Below, piece by piece: positions 1-4,564 of a DNA stretch of 5,649 nt. Each line of letters opens with the position of its first letter. Within the stretch, counting starts at the first letter, position 1. Below the pieces are notes generated by a model. It did no database searches and was not told where the DNA came from. It was given only the letters and a program-made list of their open reading frames with translations. Source of the DNA: an uncultured Armatimonadota bacterium. Its GTDB lineage: Bacteria > Armatimonadota > Armatimonadia > Armatimonadales > Armatimonadaceae. The DNA is taken from the NCBI GenBank assembly GCA_903881535.1, contig CAIRTT010000544.1, forward strand, positions 1 to 5,649, in the 5' to 3' direction. The position numbers and the translations under genes are program-made.

Positions 1-758
1 CTGCTAATGCCGTCGTGGCCGCGCTGCAGAACGAGCACGCATACTCACTAAACTTCTCGCCCAACCCTGGTGATGCACTTGCATCCTTTCTGGATTCCCC
101 TGGGGAAGATGCACATTGCGCCTACTTTGCGAGCGCAACGGTGATGATTCTTCGGCATCTGGGCTATCCAACGAGGCTGGTGAGTGGATTTTACGCGCAT
201 GAACCTGCGGCGAGAGGGATCACGGTACGCGGCCGGGATGCCCATGCGTGGGCTGAAGTCCATGTCCCTCAAAAGGGCTGGGTGTTAATAGAAGCGACGC
301 CTGCTACCGGTATGCCATCGGGTGATGCGGAAAGCGTTTCCTGGTTTTCAAGGCAGTGGGAAAAACTCACAGATGGTATCCGGGCACTAAGGTCAGAGCT
401 CGAAAGCGGCAATCTGGCATTTGTCGCTGTGCCTGCCGGGTTTGTCGCCATCATTTTGGGAATTTCATTTTACGTAAAGCGAAAACGTCAAACGAACATC
501 GATGTGAAAGACAAACGCTTCACTGACTTTGTGCGTGAATACAACCACTTCTGCCGCAAAATTGGCATTCCAAACGTCGGTAATGAAACGCTGGTTCATC
601 ACTTCAACACGCATGTCAATGGTATGGACGAAGCAATCCGTGACGAGGTTCGTACTTGCATCCAGCGTTACGAACGATGTCGCTATGGAGAGGCGAACCT
701 CGAGGCAAACGTTGTAGACAAACTCCGCGCATTGCGTAAGCGAACCCGTAAACATTGA
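1..758 (+). CDS. Membrane-anchored transglutaminase-like protein with C-terminal DUF4129-like region (5' partial)
   Basis: The reading frame (codons from base 3) is open to the left edge, so the N-terminus, probably including further membrane helices, lies outside. A GTG at 15 is in frame but is unlikely to be the true start, because the visible protein begins inside the transglutaminase-core fold. Numbering from that GTG, the papain-like triad is visible: Cys35 in DAHCAYFASA, His77 in GRDAHAWAEVHVP and acidic Glu93 in GWVLIEATP. Related proteins often have an E-x-T-P motif here, so Glu is not alarming. One hydrophobic helix covers about 134-154 and is followed by KRKR, which suggests a cytoplasmic tail. 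Residues about 165-247 resemble DUF4129 and end in the typical YERCRYG. The order TGase, helix, DUF4129 matches TgpA/DUF3488-type proteins, whose catalytic domain faces outside the membrane. Substrate and physiological role are unknown. It ends 31 bases before the FAH gene. Confidence 0.86.
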   Translation, partial: ANAVVAALQNEHAYSLNFSPNPGDALASFLDSPGEDAHCAYFASATVMILRHLGYPTRLVSGFYAHEPAARGITVRGRDAHAWAEVHVPQKGWVLIEATPATGMPSGDAESVSWFSRQWEKLTDGIRALRSELESGNLAFVAVPAGFVAIILGISFYVKRKRQTNIDVKDKRFTDFVREYNHFCRKIGIPNVGNETLVHHFNTHVNGMDEAIRDEVRTCIQRYERCRYGEANLEANVVDKLRALRKRTRKH

Positions 759-783
759 ATCCCGCAGGCGTTAGTGCTAGACT
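755..783 (+). promoter_or_regulatory. Candidate sigma70-type promoter for the FAH gene, leaderless geometry
   Basis: TTGAAT at 755-760 (4 of 6 to TTGACA) is followed by a 17-base spacer and TAGACT at 778-783 (4 of 6 to TATAAT). TGC at 775-777 forms an extended -10. The -35 overlaps the transglutaminase stop codon. The -10 occupies -12 to -7 relative to the ATG at 790, so transcription would start at or next to the A of the ATG. No Shine-Dalgarno sequence precedes that ATG, which fits a leaderless transcript. This is a prediction from pattern only. Confidence 0.45.
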
Positions 784-789
784 TGGCAC

Positions 790-1596
790 ATGCGTATCAT
801 TCGATTTCTGACCCAAGCTGGTGAAACCCTGCATGGCATCGCAACAGATGCCTCTCTGACCTCTGCACGTGTGCTTTCAGATGCCCTCTGGAACGGTGGA
901 ACCGAAACGGGTGAAATCGCACAGGTTGCTTCGCTCCTCGCACCCGTTGTTCCAGTGAACATTTTGTGCATCGGCCTCAACTATAAGCGTCACGCCGAAG
1001 AGAGTGGGATGCCCGTTCCCGAGCGGCCATTGCTGTTCATCAAGGCAACATCCACGCTGTTGGACCCCGAAGCAAATATCGAGCTTCCTGCCATTTCCGA
1101 TGAAGTCGACTACGAATGTGAGCTGGCGATTGTTATCGGTAAGCGCGCAAAGCATGTCTCTGAAGCGGATGCACTTGATTACGTTTGCGGCTACACCTGC
1201 TGCAATGATGTCTCTGCGCGTGACTGGCAGCTTCGCCTCGATAAGCAATGGGCACGCGGTAAGTCGTTTGACACATTTTCGCCACTTGGTCCATGTATTG
1301 TCACCACCGATGAAATCCCGGATCCGAATAACTTGGCGCTGTCAACGCGCGTGAATGGTGAAACGCTTCAGTCAAGCCATACATCTGACATGATCTTCAA
1401 TGTCCGCCACATCATCAGCTACCTCTCACAAGGGCTGACCCTGCTTCCGGGAACCGTCATCCTGACCGGAACTCCTGAAGGCGTAGGAATGGGACGTACG
1501 CCGAAGCGCTGGCTGAATCCTGGAGATGTCTGCGAGATTGACATCGAGGGTATCGGCGTTCTGCGTAACACCTGTGTCAGCGAGGTGGTGGCATGA
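790..1596 (+). CDS. Fumarylacetoacetate hydrolase family protein (possible 2,4-diketo-3-deoxy sugar-acid hydrolase)
   Basis: A 268-residue soluble enzyme of the FAH family, whose members split or decarboxylate diketo or hydroxy-keto acids with a bound Mg2+ or Mn2+. Residues 1-55 are the short N-terminal region. The catalytic FAH domain begins at GLNYKRH (62-68). His68 and the following Glu70/71 match the catalytic His-Glu region. The metal ligands are probably Glu109 and Glu111 (DYECEL) and Asp140 (NDVSARDWQ). Lys158 lies in GKSFDTFSPLGP, and the TGTPEGVG signature is at 226-233. Length is normal and no key residue is missing. The stop overlaps the SDR start by four bases (ATGA), so the two are translationally coupled. 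In the L-fuconate pathway described for Xanthomonas an FAH-family hydrolase acts directly after an SDR, giving pyruvate and lactate. That role is inferred from the pairing; other FAH substrates remain possible. The start at 790 leaves a full-length family N-terminus. Confidence 0.93.
   Translation: MRIIRFLTQAGETLHGIATDASLTSARVLSDALWNGGTETGEIAQVASLLAPVVPVNILCIGLNYKRHAEESGMPVPERPLLFIKATSTLLDPEANIELPAISDEVDYECELAIVIGKRAKHVSEADALDYVCGYTCCNDVSARDWQLRLDKQWARGKSFDTFSPLGPCIVTTDEIPDPNNLALSTRVNGETLQSSHTSDMIFNVRHIISYLSQGLTLLPGTVILTGTPEGVGMGRTPKRWLNPGDVCEIDIEGIGVLRNTCVSEVVA
1582..1588 (+). promoter_or_regulatory. Ribosome binding site of the SDR gene, inside the FAH gene
   Basis: GAGGTGG lies within the last FAH codons and pairs well with the 16S anti-Shine-Dalgarno sequence (core GAGGTG). 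GAGG ends seven bases before the ATG at 1593. Together with the ATGA stop/start overlap this supports the chosen start and coupled translation. Confidence 0.7.
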
Positions 1597-2339
1597 GTGC
1601 ACTTCGCCTCGATGGCAAACATGCAGTTGTAACCGGTGGCGCAAGTGGCATCGGGCAGGCGATTGTCGAGCGTCTTGCAGAGTTCGGTGCGCGGGTTACC
1701 GTTCTCGACTTGAATGCTCGGGATGGCTTTCCGTTTCGGATTATCCCCACGGATGTCAGTAGTCCTGAATCAGTGGCTGAAGCCTTCACGGCAATCGATG
1801 AGATCGCTCCGATCGACATTCTTGTTTGCTCTGCTGGTATCGGATTTGTTGGCAATATTCTCGGCACATCACCGGAGAAGTTTGACCAGCTGATGGGAGT
1901 GAATGCGCGTGGTGTCTTTCTATGCTGCCAGCAGGCCATCCAGCGTCTGACAGACACGGGTCGCTCGGGAGCCATCGTCAATATCTGCTCGATTGCCGCT
2001 AAAGTCAGCCTCGCTGAACGCTTTGCTTACAGCGCGACAAAGGGAGCTGTCTTGATGATGACAAAGTCCATCGCGCAGGATTACATCCATCAGGGAATCC
2101 GCTGCAACTGCGTCTGCCCGGCGCGAGTGCATACGCCGTTTGTGGATGCCTATCTGGCCAAAAACTACCCCGGACAGGAAGCTGAAAAGCTTGCGGAGCT
2201 TAGTGGCGCGCAGCCAATGGGCCGTATGGGTAAGACATCGGAAATCGCATCGATGGTGCACTACCTCTGTTCGGAAGAAGCATCGTTTATTACCGGTGCA
2301 GACTACGATGTAGATGGTGGCACATTGGCGATGCGCTAA
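1593..2339 (+). CDS. Classical SDR oxidoreductase, probably NAD-dependent sugar-acid dehydrogenase
   Basis: A 248-residue classical short-chain dehydrogenase. The Rossmann cofactor motif TGGASGIG is at 14-21. Asp39, at the end of the second strand (VLDLN), favours NAD over NADP. The usual NNAG is CSAG at 79-82. The catalytic tetrad is complete: Asn104, Ser133, Tyr146 and Lys150. The stretch around Arg143 and Tyr146 and the QGIRCNCVCP segment (about 167-176) resemble the group holding 2-keto-3-deoxy-L-fuconate 4-dehydrogenase and human BDH2/DHRS6, which oxidise small hydroxy acids. The C-terminal DGG motif is present. CPAR replaces the common CPG, and Ala206 precedes QPMGR where I recall Arg in characterised relatives, so the substrate may differ. 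It is translationally coupled to the upstream FAH enzyme, which suggests it supplies that enzyme with a keto-acid substrate. The SDR family call is firm; the substrate is inference. Confidence 0.93.
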   Translation: MSALRLDGKHAVVTGGASGIGQAIVERLAEFGARVTVLDLNARDGFPFRIIPTDVSSPESVAEAFTAIDEIAPIDILVCSAGIGFVGNILGTSPEKFDQLMGVNARGVFLCCQQAIQRLTDTGRSGAIVNICSIAAKVSLAERFAYSATKGAVLMMTKSIAQDYIHQGIRCNCVCPARVHTPFVDAYLAKNYPGQEAEKLAELSGAQPMGRMGKTSEIASMVHYLCSEEASFITGADYDVDGGTLAMR

Positions 2340-2342
2340 CGG

Positions 2343-3173
2343 GTGGCGATCCCGTTTTCTGTAACGTTTTTGGGTACCGGGACCAGTACCGGTACCCCGA
2401 TGATTGCGTGCCCCTGCGCGGTCTGTCACTCAACTGATCCGCGTAACCGCCGGACACGGCCATCGGTGCTCGTTACGACACCCACCGGACGGATTCTCAT
2501 CGATTGTGGTCCTGAAATGCGCCTGCAGCTTCTTGCGGCATATGTTCCTAGCGTTGATGCCGTTCTCCTAACCCATGCCCATGCAGATCACATCCATGGC
2601 TTGGATGACCTGCGGCAGTTCACATTTGCATCGGGAAATCCTGTGGATGTTTTTGCATCTCCGCAGACACTAAAGCGCGTGATGCACGTCTATGACTACT
2701 GCTTTAAGGACACGGGGCCGGGAGGCGGAAAGCCGCAGCTGCATCTCTATGAACTCGACTACGGGCAAACCATTGAGCTCGCTGGCATCACGATAAAAGC
2801 AACACGACATATGCACGGCTCCTTAGATGTGACATCGTATGTAATCGGTGACCGCTTTGTGTACTGCACCGATGTCAGCCTGATTCCCGAAGATACGATG
2901 GCTATGTTTGAGGGCAAAGATGTCGTGGTCGTAGGAGCGGTACGACCGGATAGTAAGCCGCATGCAAGCCATTTTGTCCTCCCCGAGGCCCTCGATGTCC
3001 TGAATCGCCTCGCTCCCCGACTCGGACTGATCACGCATATGTCACATTCGTTCGAGCATGGAACCGTTGAAGCGCAGCTGCCGAAAAATCGCCGTCTTGC
3101 CTATGATGGCTTGATTGTGACACTGTCTGAGCACGGGATTTCCCTCGCAGGTCCAAGCGATTCAGATGCTTGA
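2343..3173 (+). CDS. PhnP-like metallo-beta-lactamase-fold hydrolase
   Basis: A 276-residue metallo-hydrolase. The first strand carries GTGTSTGTP (11-19), and ACPCAVC supplies Cys23, Cys25 and Cys28, matching the extra structural zinc site of PhnP-type phosphodiesterases. The dinuclear metal motif THAHADH gives His78, His80, Asp82 and His83. Further expected ligands are His158 (HMHGSLDV), Asp177 (YCTDVS) and a C-terminal His, probably His235 in ITHMSHSFEH, followed by the typical AYDG. PhnP cleaves cyclic phosphodiesters of ribose, but nothing here indicates phosphonate metabolism, so the substrate is open; a general cyclic-phosphate or phosphodiester role is the best guess. The GTG at 2343 is chosen because the first in-frame ATG (codon 20) would delete the conserved N-terminal motif. 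It starts three bases after the SDR stop with no clear Shine-Dalgarno sequence, so it probably depends on coupling. Confidence 0.9.
   Translation: MAIPFSVTFLGTGTSTGTPMIACPCAVCHSTDPRNRRTRPSVLVTTPTGRILIDCGPEMRLQLLAAYVPSVDAVLLTHAHADHIHGLDDLRQFTFASGNPVDVFASPQTLKRVMHVYDYCFKDTGPGGGKPQLHLYELDYGQTIELAGITIKATRHMHGSLDVTSYVIGDRFVYCTDVSLIPEDTMAMFEGKDVVVVGAVRPDSKPHASHFVLPEALDVLNRLAPRLGLITHMSHSFEHGTVEAQLPKNRRLAYDGLIVTLSEHGISLAGPSDSDA
2372..2397 (+). repeat. 9-bp inverted repeat early in the MBL gene
   Basis: GGGTACCGG (2372-2380) and CCGGTACCC (2389-2397) are perfect reverse complements around an 8-base loop. The stem begins 30 bases after the start of the GTG codon. It falls on the Gly-Thr-rich codons of the GTGTSTGTP strand, so repeated GGT ACC codons may explain it without any RNA function. 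Confidence 0.6.
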
Positions 3174-3180
3174 TTGCCGA

Positions 3181-3193
3181 TAGAATCATTCTA
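3181..3193 (+). promoter_or_regulatory. -10-like hexamer within a 13-bp palindrome at the HIT gene start
   Basis: TAGAAT-C-ATTCTA is a perfect 6-bp inverted repeat whose last base is the A of the HIT start codon. TAGAAT (3181-3186) matches TATAAT at 5 of 6 positions and lies at -12 to -7 from the ATG, the leaderless geometry also seen at 778-783. No good -35 is visible, and no Shine-Dalgarno sequence precedes the ATG. It could be an internal promoter, an operator, or chance. Confidence 0.35.
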
Positions 3194-3561
3194 TGGAAGC
3201 CGATACTCCTCCAGATGTTGCATCGTGCATTTTTGCAAAGATAGCCAGTGGTCAGATTCCCGTGCAGGCGGTTTATGAAGATGACTTTGTTATCGCATTC
3301 CCGGACATCACTCCCGTCGCGCCCATTCACATTCTCGTTATCCCAAAGGTCGCCATTAGGGATATCAGCTGCATCAGCCAGCTCACTCAAGCGGAAGCAG
3401 CAGGCTTTCTCATTGGAATAGCAAAGACTGCAGACGTCTGTGGGCTTGGTGTGGGTGGGTTTCGTACGGTGATGAACACTGGCGTTGAGGGCGGTCAGAC
3501 TGTCCCCTATCTCCACGCGCATATTTTGGGTGGGCGCCAGCTTTTTTGGCCGCCGGGGTAA
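3193..3561 (+). CDS. HIT family protein, HinT-like nucleotide hydrolase
   Basis: A 122-residue cytoplasmic protein of normal HinT length. Known relatives are purine nucleoside phosphoramidases, hydrolysing P-N bonds of AMP conjugates such as AMP-lysine. The N-terminal CIFAKI (12-17), YEDD (28-31) and PIHILVIPK (44-52) are family landmarks. Asn95, the GGQTV loop (100-104) and the C-terminal WPPG (119-122) match the HINT1 type. The HIT motif reads YLHAHIL (106-112). Against HINT1, the nucleophile equivalent of His112 is His108 and that of His114 is His110, but the first motif histidine (HINT1 His110) is Tyr106. Activity may therefore persist with altered proton relay or substrate preference. 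The gene follows the MBL gene by 19 bases and precedes the small Tat-motif gene by 6. The family is certain; the natural substrate is not. Confidence 0.94.
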   Translation: MEADTPPDVASCIFAKIASGQIPVQAVYEDDFVIAFPDITPVAPIHILVIPKVAIRDISCISQLTQAEAAGFLIGIAKTADVCGLGVGGFRTVMNTGVEGGQTVPYLHAHILGGRQLFWPPG

Positions 3562-3567
3562 ACAAAG

Positions 3568-3786
3568 ATGAACGATAACGACGAAGCGAAGCAAAGTTCA
3601 TCGGACGAAAAGCCGCAGCCGGTTTCGCGCCGTGACTTTCTGAGGCGGGCGACGACGGATGCTGCCAAAACGGGAATGGAAGTCATCCCCGGCGCGAAGT
3701 TAGCAAACACGGTTGTCAAAACGCCGTGGTGGAAGACGATTGCCTCATGGAAATCGGACAGAACCAAGACTGAAGAGGATAAATAA
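3568..3786 (+). CDS. Small unrecognised protein with Tat-like SRRDFLRR motif
   Basis: A 72-residue product I do not recognise. It has a polar acidic N-terminus (about 1-17), then SRRDFLRR (20-27), which fits the twin-arginine consensus S-R-R-x-F-L-K. The following residues (ATTDAAKTGMEVIPGAKL) contain Asp, Lys and Glu, so a proper hydrophobic h-region is absent, and there is no obvious AxA cleavage site with cargo behind it. A Trp-rich, basic stretch (TPWWKTIASWK, 51-61) precedes a charged tail. It could be a degenerate Tat leader, a membrane-surface amphipathic peptide or a cytoplasmic protein with a chance match. It is likely real: it fits tightly between the HIT stop (6-base gap) and the next start (1-base gap), and its 3' end carries the next gene's ribosome binding site. 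The start is ATG 3568, with GGGG nine bases upstream as a weak Shine-Dalgarno. Confidence 0.65.
   Translation: MNDNDEAKQSSSDEKPQPVSRRDFLRRATTDAAKTGMEVIPGAKLANTVVKTPWWKTIASWKSDRTKTEEDK
3772..3780 (+). promoter_or_regulatory. Ribosome binding site deciding the GTG start of the HisN-like gene
   Basis: GAAGAGGAT lies at the end of the small gene. Its GAGG core (3775-3778) is nine bases before GTG 3788. It supports that start over the in-frame GTG at 3713, which would overlap the small gene by 74 bases and add 25 non-family residues. Confidence 0.65.
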
Positions 3787-3787
3787 C

Positions 3788-4558
3788 GTGGCCACGACGG
3801 ATTTGAGAGACATTTTGGATGTTTGTGTTGATGCTGCTTTGTTAGCTGGTAAGCGGACGCTTGCTTATTTTCAGACGGGTGTTCAGCCTGACTGGAAAGA
3901 GGATGACACTCCGGTCACTGTGGCCGATCGTGAAGCTGAGCGCGTCCTTCGCGAGCGAATTTTGGCATCGTTTCCAGACCATTCGATTCTCGGCGAAGAA
4001 GAAGGCGAGTCGACGGGAACGGCTCCATACCGCTGGGTCTGTGATCCGATTGATGGCACAAAAGCTTTTGTGAGCGGCGTTCCGCTATACGGCACATTGA
4101 TTGGCGTCGAACTCGAGGGACGCATTATCGCAGGCGCAATCTATCTTCCAGCACTCGATGACATGATTTGCGCCGCAGATGGCTTGGGTGCGTATTGGAA
4201 TGGTCGTAAATGTAGCGTTTCGACCAACCGTGACCTTTCAAAGTCTGTGGTTACCTGTTCATCCATTGTTCGTTCGCAGCAACGCTCAGATGCTTTTGAG
4301 CAGCTGTCTAAGGCGACGTATCTCCAGCGGACTTGGGGGGATGCATTTGGATACGCTCTTGTTGCGACGGGTCGTGTTGATATCATGCTGGATCCTCTTA
4401 AGAGCCCGTGGGATGTAGGACCGATGCCTGTCATTTTGCGGGAAGCGGGCGGACTTGGGACAACGTGGACGGGCGAAGAAGATATTTACGGACGCGACTT
4501 TGTCGCGGCAAACCGCCATCTCCACCCGCAGGTGATCGACATCCTGAAGCACGGCTAA
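3788..4558 (+). CDS. Inositol monophosphatase family phosphatase, HisN-like
   Basis: A 256-residue Mg2+-dependent phosphatase of the IMPase superfamily, of typical length. Metal-binding motifs are intact: LGEEEGES with Glu71 as the expected ligand, DPIDGT with Asp86, Ile88 and Asp89, and Trp208-Asp209 in WDVGPMPVILREAGG. The PVTVADREAE segment (42-51) is the usual N-terminal landmark. The run AFVSGVPLYGTLIGVE after DPIDGTK, and GDAFGYALVATGR with VDIMLDP further on, resemble the HisN branch that removes phosphate from L-histidinol phosphate in histidine synthesis, more than inositol or CysQ phosphatases. No other histidine gene is visible, so that role is inferred. The start is GTG 3788, one base after the small gene's stop, with GAGG nine bases upstream. 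The next gene follows after six bases in the same frame. Confidence 0.9.
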   Translation: MATTDLRDILDVCVDAALLAGKRTLAYFQTGVQPDWKEDDTPVTVADREAERVLRERILASFPDHSILGEEEGESTGTAPYRWVCDPIDGTKAFVSGVPLYGTLIGVELEGRIIAGAIYLPALDDMICAADGLGAYWNGRKCSVSTNRDLSKSVVTCSSIVRSQQRSDAFEQLSKATYLQRTWGDAFGYALVATGRVDIMLDPLKSPWDVGPMPVILREAGGLGTTWTGEEDIYGRDFVAANRHLHPQVIDILKHG

Positions 4559-4564
4559 TCACAA

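Noticed and set aside
291..302. Glu instead of Asp as third transglutaminase triad residue
   Set aside because: An E-x-T-P motif at this position is, as I recall, common in DUF3488/TgpA-type proteins, so it is not evidence of inactivation.
1920..2429. 169-codon open frame on the - strand
   Set aside because: Antisense to the SDR and the MBL N-terminus, with low-complexity Arg/His-rich content and no family features.
3031..3594. 187-codon open frame on the - strand
   Set aside because: It lies opposite the clearly coding HIT gene and the MBL 3' end, shows no recognisable motif, and is best explained as a shadow.
3713..3787. Longer HisN-like protein starting at GTG 3713
   Set aside because: It would overlap the small gene by 74 bases and add 25 basic residues foreign to the family; GTG 3788 has a good Shine-Dalgarno sequence and gives the normal length.
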